Positions 43,776 to 52,781 of a stretch of DNA of 58,671 nt are shown here, piece by piece (position 1 is the first letter of the stretch; every line of letters starts with the position of its first letter). A model generated the notes under the pieces. It was not told the origin of the DNA and ran no database searches. It was given only the letters and a program-made list of their open reading frames with translations. Location: the NCBI GenBank assembly GCA_016213925.1, contig JACQZH010000033.1, positions 22,616 through 81,286 on the forward strand. The letters run 5' to 3'. The translations under genes and the position numbers were made by a program. This DNA is from Candidatus Omnitrophota bacterium (lineage in GTDB: Bacteria; Omnitrophota; Gorgyraeia; B26-G9).

Positions 43776-44611
43776 TATTTTTTACCAAAAACAAAATCAT
43801 TGAACCTCAAGTCAATATAATACCCTTTAGTTAAATCTATTTTTTCATTGCGCAAGATTACAGCAAGTTTTTCAATCCGTTTCTGTAAATTCCTGTTCCC
43901 AATCTTAACTTCCAGCTGATTATTAATAAAAAAAGCCATGTTTGCCGGAGATTCAATATCTATCTGCGTAATTTTATATTGTTCGAAAAATTCATCCCGG
44001 CTAAAAATCTCAAGCAAAACAAGCGCAGATTCAAGGTTAGTCTTAAAATAAGAACGGCCGATTTCTATCTCATTAATAGCTGTCTCTACACCGTTTATAC
44101 GCGCAAGTTTGCGGGAAGGATTACTTCCTATATTTGCCAGGATAAATCCTTCATTATTTACGGTGAAAAAATTTGTGTTGTTTTGACTTTTTTTGTTAAC
44201 AGGAACAGCTATTTGAGCAACCGGCCTGCGCCTTAATACTTCAATAATAAGCTTATTAGGCAATACTCTCTTCACTTGCGCCTTCTGAATATCCGCATAT
44301 TCGCGCTCTATGCTTTTAGCAATCCCCGGTAAATCAACCTTGATAATATTCAGATTATCTTTAATACGCGCAAGCGGATAATCAATCTTGTCCACATCAT
44401 GATCAATCACTTCAATCTCGCTGATTTCAAAATACGGTGAAGCGAAAATAAAATTATTTAAGCTAAAACCTAAAAACACGACTGCGCCAACTACTGTAAT
44501 GAAAATCAAAAATCCGCCGCTGTTTTTCTTTATCGCTTGAGCGGCTTGTTTAACATTAAGCACAAATACTTTCTTTTTTATTTGATTTTTATTTTTTTTA
44601 TAACGCCGCAT
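43775..44611 (-). CDS. ftsQ: Cell division protein FtsQ/DivIB
   Basis: A 278-residue protein with a short basic cytoplasmic N-terminus, one membrane helix (GFLIFITVVGAVVFLGFSL, about 33-51), a POTRA domain (YFEISEIEVIDHD...) and the FtsQ beta domain (LPNKLIIEVLRRRPVAQI). It scaffolds the divisome in the periplasm with FtsB and FtsL. It is placed between ddl and ftsA as in the classical dcw order, but the gap to ddl (135 bases) is filled with hairpin repeats. Confidence 0.9.
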   Translation of the reverse strand: MRRYKKNKNQIKKKVFVLNVKQAAQAIKKNSGGFLIFITVVGAVVFLGFSLNNFIFASPYFEISEIEVIDHDVDKIDYPLARIKDNLNIIKVDLPGIAKSIEREYADIQKAQVKRVLPNKLIIEVLRRRPVAQIAVPVNKKSQNNTNFFTVNNEGFILANIGSNPSRKLARINGVETAINEIEIGRSYFKTNLESALVLLEIFSRDEFFEQYKITQIDIESPANMAFFINNQLEVKIGNRNLQKRIEKLAVILRNEKIDLTKGYYIDLRFNDFVFGKK

Positions 44612-44639
44612 ATATTCGTCTCCTTCACTCTTTTAGAAA

Positions 44640-44735
44640 GCCCAGCCTTTAGGCGGGGTTCTCTACAAGCAAATGTAGGGGGTTAAAGCCCCGTGCAAAC
44701 TTTTTCGTTAGAAAGGCATCAACCTTTCTAACTGG
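44640..44735. repeat. REP-like hairpin repeat inside the dcw cluster
   Basis: Three hairpins fill the ddl-ftsQ gap. They are GTTAGAAAGG (44707-44716) / CCTTTCTAAC (44723-44732), a CTACAAGCAAATGTAG stem, and a GGCGGGG/AGCCCC pairing. The tetranucleotide GTAG beside a GGGG-AAAGCCCC hairpin recalls REP sequences mobilised by Y1 transposases. No transposase is present. It sits on the transcript between two essential genes. Confidence 0.55.
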
Positions 44736-44746
44736 GTTTACCGGAA

Positions 44747-45673
44747 TTATTTCATAACCTTCTTTAATGCTGCTAAAAGCATTTTCTCACACAACTGCTC
44801 AAAGTCAATCCCGCAAGCAGCCGCTGCTTTAGGCAACAAACTCGTTGCTGTTAATCCCGGGATAGTATTTACCTCAAGAATAAACGGATTATTATCTTCA
44901 TCAAGAATTATATCTATACGAGAAAAACAACTGCAGCCAAGTAAGTTATGCGCCTTGCTCGCAATTTCCTGTACTTTCTTCCTGGTTTCTTCAGGAAGAA
45001 CAACCGGAACCAGATATTCTGTCATTCCCGCAGTGTATTTCGCCTGAAAATCATAAAATCTATTTTTCGGAACTATCTCAATTAATGGCAACGGATTATC
45101 TTCAAGCATCCCTACAGTCATTTCTCTGCCCTTAATATATTTTTCCAGCATAATAATCTCATCGAAATTAAAAGCTTTTTTAATCGCCTCAAGCACAAAA
45201 CCCGGGCTTTCAACTATCGAAAGCCCAATACTAGACCCTTCATGCACTGGTTTTACGACTAAAGGAAACTCAATATTAATATCATTTAACGAAAATTTTG
45301 ATTTACTCATAACTTGCCAAGGAGTAACCAAGAGGCCGTTTTCCTGAAAAACGATTTTTGAAGCAACCTTATCCATTGCAAGACGGCTGGCATTTACCCC
45401 AGAACCGGTATACGGAATATCCAGATCATCAAGAATCTTCTGCACTTGTCCATCCTCGCCAAACCGGCCGTGTAACGCATTAAAAACACAATCGAACTTC
45501 TGCTCCCTTAACTTGTAAAGAAGCTCTTCTTTTGAATAAAAATCTAATATTGACACCGAATATCCCAGCTTCCCTAAAGCAATGGCAACTGCGCTGCCGG
45601 ATTTTAATGAAACCTGGCGTTCACTCGAAAACACTCCCATCAGGATGCCTATCTTTAGCCTATTTATATTCAT
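44747..45673 (-). CDS. ddl: D-alanine--D-alanine ligase
   Basis: A 308-residue ATP-grasp enzyme making D-Ala-D-Ala for the peptidoglycan stem peptide. Motifs are FNALHGRFGEDGQVQKILD, YTGSGVNASRLAMDK, VVKPVHEGSSIG, FSRIDIILDED and ILEVNTIPGLTATSLLPKA. Full length. The start overlaps murB by 14 bases, indicating coupling within the dcw operon. Confidence 0.96.
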   Translation of the reverse strand: MNINRLKIGILMGVFSSERQVSLKSGSAVAIALGKLGYSVSILDFYSKEELLYKLREQKFDCVFNALHGRFGEDGQVQKILDDLDIPYTGSGVNASRLAMDKVASKIVFQENGLLVTPWQVMSKSKFSLNDINIEFPLVVKPVHEGSSIGLSIVESPGFVLEAIKKAFNFDEIIMLEKYIKGREMTVGMLEDNPLPLIEIVPKNRFYDFQAKYTAGMTEYLVPVVLPEETRKKVQEIASKAHNLLGCSCFSRIDIILDEDNNPFILEVNTIPGLTATSLLPKAAAACGIDFEQLCEKMLLAALKKVMK

Positions 45674-46574
45674 ACCGATTATTCCTTTGAATCAAACTAA
45701 TAAGTTCTTTAACCTGATCAAACCGCGCCTTATCCGCATTAACAATAAAATTAGCGTGAACAGTAGAAACTTTCGCGTCGCCAACCGAGGTTCCTTTTAA
45801 CCGGCAACGATCTATAAGCTCCCCTGCGCTAAGTGAATAATTTTGCGGATTTTTAAATACACAGCCGGCATTAGGCAACGAAATATCTTGAAACAACCGG
45901 CGATGCTGCCAGTATCTCTTTATATTTACGCTGACTTTATCAGTATTTTCCTTCTGCAGATTAAACCACGCTCTTACAACAGTCCCCTTATCCTTTAAAT
46001 CAGAGCCCCGGTAAAAAAAAGAAATTTCCGCTTTAGAGAATACTCTCTTATTACCTTCTTTGTCAACAACCTCAACTTTTTTAAGAATATCAGAGATACA
46101 GTAGGTTTTTCCGTTACTCTTATAATCCAAATCTTTAACTCCGGCATTCATTATTAAAGCGCCTCCGATAGTCCCTGGTATTCCGGATAAGAACTCACAG
46201 CCGCTAAAACCCTTGACTCTTGCAAATTCAATAAAAGCCGGTAATAATATTCCCGCACCAGCTAAAACAACATTTCCTTCTTCCTTAATAGTTTTAAAAT
46301 ATTCCGAACAAAGTTGCACTACAGCTCCATGAAGTTTTTGTTCGCTAATCAAAAGATTCGTACCATTCCCAATAACCCGGAACCTAATACCGCGTGAATT
46401 CAGGAATTTAATCAAAAAAATTAAATCGTCACAATTTTCAGGCAGCAAAAACAAATCAACCGGTCCGCCAATTTTAATTGATGTATATTTTGCCAAGACT
46501 TCCTGGGGTTTAATTTTGCCTTTAAAGCCCTCCTCTAGTTTTTGTTTTATATTTTTTCCAGCCGCAATATTCAT
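45660..46574 (-). CDS. murB: UDP-N-acetylenolpyruvoylglucosamine reductase
   Basis: A 304-residue FAD enzyme that reduces the enolpyruvyl group to lactyl, giving UDP-MurNAc. It has FAD-binding YTSIKIGGPVDLF, FLSGIPGTIGGALIMNAG and LPNAGCVFKNP, where Cys takes the place of the catalytic Ser (type II MurB usage), and the C-terminal VSTVHANFIVN. Overlaps ddl by 14 bases and murC by 4 bases. Confidence 0.95.
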   Translation of the reverse strand: MNIAAGKNIKQKLEEGFKGKIKPQEVLAKYTSIKIGGPVDLFLLPENCDDLIFLIKFLNSRGIRFRVIGNGTNLLISEQKLHGAVVQLCSEYFKTIKEEGNVVLAGAGILLPAFIEFARVKGFSGCEFLSGIPGTIGGALIMNAGVKDLDYKSNGKTYCISDILKKVEVVDKEGNKRVFSKAEISFFYRGSDLKDKGTVVRAWFNLQKENTDKVSVNIKRYWQHRRLFQDISLPNAGCVFKNPQNYSLSAGELIDRCRLKGTSVGDAKVSTVHANFIVNADKARFDQVKELISLIQRNNRYEYK

Positions 46575-47974
46575 TTTTTTTGAACTTTATTTTTCAATGC
46601 AAGCCTTTGTTCTAATTCATCCACAAGATTCCCAATATCTCCCGCTCCCATCATCATTAACAAATCACCATCCCTCACTATACTTAAAATATAATCACTT
46701 ATCTTTTCTCTCGGCAAACAACGCACATGTTTATGCCCGCTTAGCATTACCTCATCACAAATTGTCCTAGCATCAATTCCCTGTATCGGAGTTTCACTGG
46801 CAGCATAAATATCCGTAATTACGAGACGATCCGTATCCTTAAAACAGCTGCCGAACTCTTTGCGTAAAAATTTTGTCCTGCTATAACGGTGCGGCTGAAA
46901 AACCCCAACTATCCTTTTTTTATTCCAAGCTTTAGCTGCCTGCAAAGTAGCGCTTATCTCAGTTGGATGATGCGCATAATCATCTACAATCGTAATCCCG
47001 CCGGCGCATTCTTTTATCTGAAACCGGCGGTTAGCACCGCTAAAAGACGCTAAAACCTGCTTGATCAAATTATTATCAATACCAAATTCCCGAGCCACGG
47101 CAATAACTGCCAAAGCATTAAGCACATTATGCGCCCCAGGGATCTTCAGTTTAAAAGTATCAAGTAATTTGTTTTTATAAATACATTTGAATTCTGTTTC
47201 CATTTCATTAAAATGCATGTCAAAAGCATATAAATCGCAGCTCTTATTCAACCCATAGGTCAAAACATTTCCCTTGAAAAATTCCAGCGCTTTGCAAATA
47301 TTTTTATCATCTCCGCAACAGAAAACTTTTCCTTTAGAACTAACATTTGAGATAAATTTTCCGTAAGTCTGGATAATACTTTTAAGATTTTTGTAAAAAT
47401 CAAGATGCTCTTTATCTATATTCGTGACCACTGCGTAATCCGGCTTTAAAAATAAAAACGAGCCGTCACTTTCATCTGCTTCCGCGACAAAATAACCGCC
47501 TTGGCCATACCTGGCATTACCTCCTAAAATCCTCACATCTGCTCCAATAGCATAACTGGGATTATAACCACTCTGATTCAAAAGATACGCTATTAAAGCT
47601 GAAGTTGTCGTCTTCCCATGCGCGCCAGCCACTGCAATTGAACATTTATCCTCCATCATATTAGCCAGCAGCAATGCTCTTGGCAATACAGGAATTTTTC
47701 TTTTATGCGCTTCAATTATTTCCGGATTATCTGATGGGATACAAGAGGAAAAAACTATTATATCAACATCCTCAATATTTTCGCTAGAATGTCCTATTTT
47801 TACTTTTGCTCCCTGGCTCTCAAGCCGGCTGGTTACATTACTGGCTTTAATGTCAGAACCACTGACAAAAAATCCTTGAGAAAGCAGCAATTGTGCCAAA
47901 GCGCTCATTCCCGCACCGCCAATTCCGACAAAATGAGCTTTTTTACAAGGAATTAGCTTACTAATCGGACTCAT
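46571..47974 (-). CDS. murC: UDP-N-acetylmuramate--L-alanine ligase
   Basis: A 467-residue Mur ligase that adds L-Ala to UDP-MurNAc. The N-terminal Rossmann domain reads FVGIGGAGMSALAQLLL; the ATP loop is VAGAHGKTTTSALIA; the central block is EADESDGSFL; the C-terminal domain carries VDDYAHHPTEI and FQPHRYSRT. Full length. It overlaps murB by 4 bases; a 60-base gap separates it from murG. Confidence 0.96.
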   Translation of the reverse strand: MSPISKLIPCKKAHFVGIGGAGMSALAQLLLSQGFFVSGSDIKASNVTSRLESQGAKVKIGHSSENIEDVDIIVFSSCIPSDNPEIIEAHKRKIPVLPRALLLANMMEDKCSIAVAGAHGKTTTSALIAYLLNQSGYNPSYAIGADVRILGGNARYGQGGYFVAEADESDGSFLFLKPDYAVVTNIDKEHLDFYKNLKSIIQTYGKFISNVSSKGKVFCCGDDKNICKALEFFKGNVLTYGLNKSCDLYAFDMHFNEMETEFKCIYKNKLLDTFKLKIPGAHNVLNALAVIAVAREFGIDNNLIKQVLASFSGANRRFQIKECAGGITIVDDYAHHPTEISATLQAAKAWNKKRIVGVFQPHRYSRTKFLRKEFGSCFKDTDRLVITDIYAASETPIQGIDARTICDEVMLSGHKHVRCLPREKISDYILSIVRDGDLLMMMGAGDIGNLVDELEQRLALKNKVQKK

Positions 47975-48034
47975 TTTTTTCCTTTAATTTTAGCAAGTTA
48001 TCTAAAAACAATCTCCTCCGTAATCGCATTACTG

Positions 48035-49147
48035 TTAGATAACCAGTCGTTTAATCATATTAACCAAGTTACTTTTCGCAGTTAAGTTAAATAACTGCTT
48101 GCTCTTTTCCGCCATTGTATTTAAAACTTCCGGCTTTTTCAAAAGATTGTTTACTAAACAGCCTAAATTTCGGGAACTGTTTTCATCCTGTATCAGTAAA
48201 CATGATGCTCCGCCTGACTGCATAAATTCGGCATTTGCTACCTGATGCCTACCGGCAAAAGGATATGGAATCAAAATCGACGCTAATCCAAAATAAGTTA
48301 TTTCATTTAAAGCTGCTGCTCCAGCGCGGCAAATAACTAAATCCGCAGCGCTGTAAGCACTGCTCATATCATAAAGATACTCAAACAACTTTGCCTGAAC
48401 ACCTGCTTTTCTGTATCCTTCTCCCAAATCATTAGTTACTCTGCTGCCGATTACATGAATAACCTGTATCGCATTAATTTGCGCTAAAGACAATTCTTTT
48501 AACGCTTCAATAACACTGCGATTAATAAATTCCGAACCCTGGCTGCCGCCAAAAATCAGGATCGTAAATTTATCCTCTAATAAGCCGAGCATGCGGCGCG
48601 CTTGGAATTTATCTTTTTTCTCCAAGTCAGCACGCAAAGGGTTACCGGTATATTCAATATTATCAGACTTAAAATATACTGCGCTGTCATTATAACTTAT
48701 AGCAACATTTGTTGAAATATAAGAAAGGAATCTATTGGCTAAACCCGGAATAACATTTTGTTCATGAATCAATGTAGGGATACGCAATATCCTCGCTCCC
48801 AGAATTGCCGCAACCGAACCAATTCCGCCAAAACCAACAACTACCTTTGGTTTTAAAAAAAACAGCAACCATATTACCCGCATGCTTCCTGTCATAAATT
48901 TTAGCAAAAAATTTAAATTCTTCAAGATAAAAGTTAGCAAATGCACACTTTTCACCATATAAGGAGAACAAAACTCAACGGAAATTTTCTTAAATAAGGT
49001 ATTTTTGAGAATTTCCGCCTCTATGCTTCTTTTTGTTGAGAGGAAAACAATCTGCGCCTTGGGATAAACAATTTTTAACTCTTCAGCCAAACTAATTGCC
49101 GGATAGATATGCCCGCCAGACCCTGCTGCGCATATTAAAATATTCAT
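48035..49147 (-). CDS. murG: Lipid II synthase MurG
   Basis: A 370-residue GT-B glycosyltransferase that adds GlcNAc to lipid I on the inner face of the cytoplasmic membrane. It has the N-terminal glycine loop AAGSGGHIYPAISLAEEL, VGFGGIGSVAAILGA, IHEQNVIPGLANRFL, FGGSQGSEFINRS and the donor site VICRAGAAALNEITYFGLAS...PYPFAG. Overlaps ftsW by 4 bases. Confidence 0.95.
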   Translation of the reverse strand: MNILICAAGSGGHIYPAISLAEELKIVYPKAQIVFLSTKRSIEAEILKNTLFKKISVEFCSPYMVKSVHLLTFILKNLNFLLKFMTGSMRVIWLLFFLKPKVVVGFGGIGSVAAILGARILRIPTLIHEQNVIPGLANRFLSYISTNVAISYNDSAVYFKSDNIEYTGNPLRADLEKKDKFQARRMLGLLEDKFTILIFGGSQGSEFINRSVIEALKELSLAQINAIQVIHVIGSRVTNDLGEGYRKAGVQAKLFEYLYDMSSAYSAADLVICRAGAAALNEITYFGLASILIPYPFAGRHQVANAEFMQSGGASCLLIQDENSSRNLGCLVNNLLKKPEVLNTMAEKSKQLFNLTAKSNLVNMIKRLVI

Positions 49148-50235
49148 TTATCCCGCCCAATATTTAAGATCAAGCCTACATAAACCATATTAAATACCAA
49201 AGAAGTTCCTCCATAGCTGATAAAAGGAAACGGGAGCCCTTTTGTCGGAAGAAGGCTTGTAACAACTCCCATATTCACTATTGCTTCTATCGCCAAACAT
49301 GAAAGCAGCCCAAAAGCTAAAAACCTGGCAAAGGAATCTTTTGCTTTCAGGCAAATCTGCATTGCCTGAAAAAGGAACAAACCGAAAACAATTGTCAACG
49401 CAGCCGCACCGATAAATCCTAATTCTTCGCCAATAATAGAAAAAATGAAATCAGTATACGCAGCCGGAAGATATAACAACTTCTGTTTACCTGCTCCTAA
49501 TCCCAAACCGCTTAAGCCTCCGGACCCCAAAGCTACCAGTGACTGAATAATCTGAAAACCCACTCCCTTAGGATCCTTCCAAGGATCTAAGAACGCTAAA
49601 ATTCTATTTCGCCTATAAGGAACACTAAAAATTAATACATACAACAAGGGTAATGAAATAAGAATTTGGGAGATTATATGCGTTACTTTTACTCCGCCGA
49701 CAAAAAATAAAATGAAACATATCATTACAATAGCTAAAACCGTACCTAAATCAGGCTGAATAAGAATAAGTCCGCAGACTACCCCCATTGCCAGCAAAAT
49801 CGGGAAAAAGCCATGAAAGAAATTCGCAAGCACTGCTTTTTTCCGGGATAAGAAATCAGCCGTATAAACAATCATTGCGAACTTAGCCAATTCTGAAGGC
49901 TGAAAACTCAAAGGCCCAAGCCTGAACCAGCGTTGAGCGCCGCCTATTTCCCTGGCTAATCCAGGCATAAAAAGCAACACAAGCAAAAAAATTGAAAATA
50001 AAAGCAATGGTTTTGCTGTTTTTCTCACCTGATCTATTTCAAGAGTCATTATCCAAGCAGCACATAGCACCCCGATCATCAGGTAAAAAAGATGGCGTTT
50101 AAGATAATACGCACTGTCCCTAAGATTTTCGAACGCATAGATTGCGCTGGCACTATAGATCATCACAATCCCGACACTGATTAAAATTAGCGTCAACACC
50201 ATTAATTTTATTCTCGTATTTCTTAAATCCATCAT
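49144..50235 (-). CDS. ftsW: Peptidoglycan polymerase FtsW (SEDS family)
   Basis: A 363-residue protein with about ten membrane helices. SEDS signatures are GGAQRWFRLGPLSFQPSEL, FLVLLFMPG, AYTDFIFSIIGEELGFIGA and LPTKGLPFPFISYGGTSL. It polymerises lipid II at the division site together with FtsI. Position (murD-ftsW-murG) is that of the conserved dcw order, which favours FtsW over RodA. Confidence 0.95.
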   Translation of the reverse strand: MMDLRNTRIKLMVLTLILISVGIVMIYSASAIYAFENLRDSAYYLKRHLFYLMIGVLCAAWIMTLEIDQVRKTAKPLLLFSIFLLVLLFMPGLAREIGGAQRWFRLGPLSFQPSELAKFAMIVYTADFLSRKKAVLANFFHGFFPILLAMGVVCGLILIQPDLGTVLAIVMICFILFFVGGVKVTHIISQILISLPLLYVLIFSVPYRRNRILAFLDPWKDPKGVGFQIIQSLVALGSGGLSGLGLGAGKQKLLYLPAAYTDFIFSIIGEELGFIGAAALTIVFGLFLFQAMQICLKAKDSFARFLAFGLLSCLAIEAIVNMGVVTSLLPTKGLPFPFISYGGTSLVFNMVYVGLILNIGRDK

Positions 50236-50259
50236 TTTTTTATTTTCCGTTTTAATTTA

Positions 50260-51648
50260 TTAATTAAGCCCGCGGACAATAGCCTTAAAAACCTTGCCCC
50301 TGTGCTCAAAATTTTTAAACATATCAAAGCTCGAACACATCGGAGAAAGTAGAACATTCATCCCCTTTAGCGCTTTTCGATACGCTAATTTCACTGCTTC
50401 TTCAAAAGTAGCCGCTTTACGAGCTTTAATATTTTTGTCCATTGACTTAAGAATAATATCCGCAGCCTCGCCGATTACAATCAGCAAATAAACCTTTTTC
50501 GCGATAAGTTCCGAAATAACGCTAAAATCACTTCCTTTATCGCGCCCCCCACATATAAGAATAAGTGACTTATCAGGAAACATAGAAATAGCTTTTTCCG
50601 TAGCATCAACGGTTGTAGACTTGGAATCATTGATAAAATTAATCCCATTCTTTCGCGCAACCGGCTCACAACGATGTTCCACGCCTTTAAAAGCAAGCAA
50701 CACTTTAACTATTTCTTCTTTCTTAATATCTTGAGCTCTTGCTGCAAGAAACGCTGCCATAGTATTCTCAACATTATGCAGGCCTTTGATTTTTAAGAGG
50801 TCGACAAATAACACATCTTCCTGTTTCCTGCGCCAATAACTGACAATTTTATTCCCTTCCAACCAGCAATATCCATAGCAATCTTTAGATTTTCTTAAAA
50901 ACGGCCTTGGTTTTTTTGAAAAGAAAAGTACTTTTGCACGTGTCTTTTTAGCTAAATCACATACTAACTTATCGTCATAATTCAATACGCAGAAATCCGT
51001 ACTCTTCTGGTTGCGCAAAATATTCGCCTTTGCCGCGATATATTCGCGCATACTATGATGATAATCGAAATGATTTTGGGTTATGTTTAATATTACACTG
51101 ACATGCGCACGAAATTTATTGATATACTGCAGCTGAAAAGAACTGACCTCAAGAACAACAAGTTTTGAACCTTGGCATTGAGAAATTCTTGAGCTAAAGG
51201 GAATGCCGATATTTCCGCAGACTTCAGCTTTTTTTTTGGCAGATTCAAATATTTTTCCTAATAATGTCGTTACGGTCGTTTTTCCGTTACTACCGGTAAT
51301 CGCAGTAACAGGCTTAGCACAAAACCAGCCGGCAAATTCAATTTCACTTATAACCGGCACCTTTTTTCTTTTTGCCCATACAACTGCGGGATTACTATTT
51401 TTAACCCCGGGACTCGGAAGAAGGATCTGTGCTTGGGAAAAAAAAGCAGGAGTATGTCCCCCTAGTTCAACAGCAATACCAAGCCTTTTCAATGCCCTTG
51501 TTTTACGCCTCATTCTGGAATTGTCCTCTACCTCTGATACGTATACTTTAGCTTTAGCTTGTTTTGCCAGATAAGCGGCCGCTTCTCCGGAACGGCTTAA
51601 TCCGATTATTACAATTTTTTTTCCTGATATATTTTTTTTTATTACCAT
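50260..51648 (-). CDS. murD: UDP-N-acetylmuramoyl-L-alanine--D-glutamate ligase
   Basis: A 462-residue Mur ligase that adds D-Glu. The N-terminal domain reads IVIIGLSRSGEAAAYLA; the ATP loop is AITGSNGKTTVTTLLG; VLEVSSFQLQYI and LNITQNHFDYH follow; the C-terminal domain has FINDSKSTTVDATEKAI and ICGGRDKGSDFS. Full length. 24-base gap to ftsW and 4-base gap from mraY. Confidence 0.95.
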   Translation of the reverse strand: MVIKKNISGKKIVIIGLSRSGEAAAYLAKQAKAKVYVSEVEDNSRMRRKTRALKRLGIAVELGGHTPAFFSQAQILLPSPGVKNSNPAVVWAKRKKVPVISEIEFAGWFCAKPVTAITGSNGKTTVTTLLGKIFESAKKKAEVCGNIGIPFSSRISQCQGSKLVVLEVSSFQLQYINKFRAHVSVILNITQNHFDYHHSMREYIAAKANILRNQKSTDFCVLNYDDKLVCDLAKKTRAKVLFFSKKPRPFLRKSKDCYGYCWLEGNKIVSYWRRKQEDVLFVDLLKIKGLHNVENTMAAFLAARAQDIKKEEIVKVLLAFKGVEHRCEPVARKNGINFINDSKSTTVDATEKAISMFPDKSLILICGGRDKGSDFSVISELIAKKVYLLIVIGEAADIILKSMDKNIKARKAATFEEAVKLAYRKALKGMNVLLSPMCSSFDMFKNFEHRGKVFKAIVRGLN

Positions 51649-51652
51649 TTGT

Positions 51653-52744
51653 TTAACGTAATTTTAAGGTTGAGAGGCTCAAAAAAGCAAGTACAATCGC
51701 CACTATTAAAAAACGAAAAATAATTTTTGATTCAGCCCAGCCTTTAAGCTGGAAATGGTGATGCACAGGCGCCATTAAAAAAACCCGTTTGCCTCGGTAA
51801 CGAAAAGAAAAAACCTGTATAATAACAGACAATGCTTCCGCAACAAATACTCCCCCGACTAAAATCAGCAATAATTCTTTTTTTATAAGAACCGCTACGA
51901 CCCCCAAAGCTCCTCCTAATGCCAAAGAACCGGTATCTCCCATAAAAACATCTGCCGGATGGCAGTTATACCAAAGAAACCCCAGGCCAGCGCCGAAAAT
52001 TGCCGCACAAAACACAGTCAATTCTCCAGACTGGGGCATAAATACAAGCTGTAAATATTCGCTAAAAACATAATGCCCGGTCAAATAGCTTATTACGCTG
52101 TAAGTCAAAGCAACAATACATACACATCCAATTGCAAGCCCGTCTAATCCATCAGTAAGATTTACGGCATTGGAAGCACCGATAATAACAAGCGCAGTGA
52201 AAAAAACATAAAACGCGCCTAAATTAACAATAAGATTTTTAAAAAAAGGGATATCCAGCCGGCTTCCCACCATAGGATCATTATAAAGCAATAAACCTAT
52301 CGCGATACCGAGCACTAATTGGCCTGTCATTTTGACTGTTGCCGTAATACCGCGCGATTTTTTTCTTGTCAACTTGATGTAATCATCGATAAATCCGATA
52401 AACCCAAGCCAAAGAGTAGAAAATACCGCAATCCAAATATATTTATTAGATAAATCCGCCCATAATATTACCGCTGTAAAAATAGCGGTAATTATTAAAA
52501 TCCCTCCCATAGTAGGAGTGCCTTCTTTATTCTTATGATGTTCATAAAGCTTGGCGCAATCTTCTCCCCTGCGGATACTTTCGCCGATTTTAAGCGCTCT
52601 TAATTTTGATATTACCCATTTACCAAAAAAAATGCTAAAAACAAAAGCAGTAATACTACTGCCCACAGCCCTAAATGTTATGTATTTAAAAACATTAAAA
52701 CCAAAAAATAAATCCTTAAGCGGATAGAGTAAATGATAAAACAT
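51653..52744 (-). CDS. mraY: Phospho-MurNAc-pentapeptide transferase MraY
   Basis: A 363-residue protein with ten membrane helices that forms lipid I from undecaprenyl phosphate. Motifs are KEGTPTMGGILIITAI, GFIDDYIKLTRKKSRGI, SNAVNLTDGLDGLAIG, FMGDTGSLALGGALG and the cytoplasmic loop PVHHHFQLKGW. Normal length. 37 bases after murF. Confidence 0.96.
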   Translation of the reverse strand: MFYHLLYPLKDLFFGFNVFKYITFRAVGSSITAFVFSIFFGKWVISKLRALKIGESIRRGEDCAKLYEHHKNKEGTPTMGGILIITAIFTAVILWADLSNKYIWIAVFSTLWLGFIGFIDDYIKLTRKKSRGITATVKMTGQLVLGIAIGLLLYNDPMVGSRLDIPFFKNLIVNLGAFYVFFTALVIIGASNAVNLTDGLDGLAIGCVCIVALTYSVISYLTGHYVFSEYLQLVFMPQSGELTVFCAAIFGAGLGFLWYNCHPADVFMGDTGSLALGGALGVVAVLIKKELLLILVGGVFVAEALSVIIQVFSFRYRGKRVFLMAPVHHHFQLKGWAESKIIFRFLIVAIVLAFLSLSTLKLR

Positions 52745-52781
52745 GCTGTTAACCCTTTATCTTTTAAAATCAGTTGTAGTT

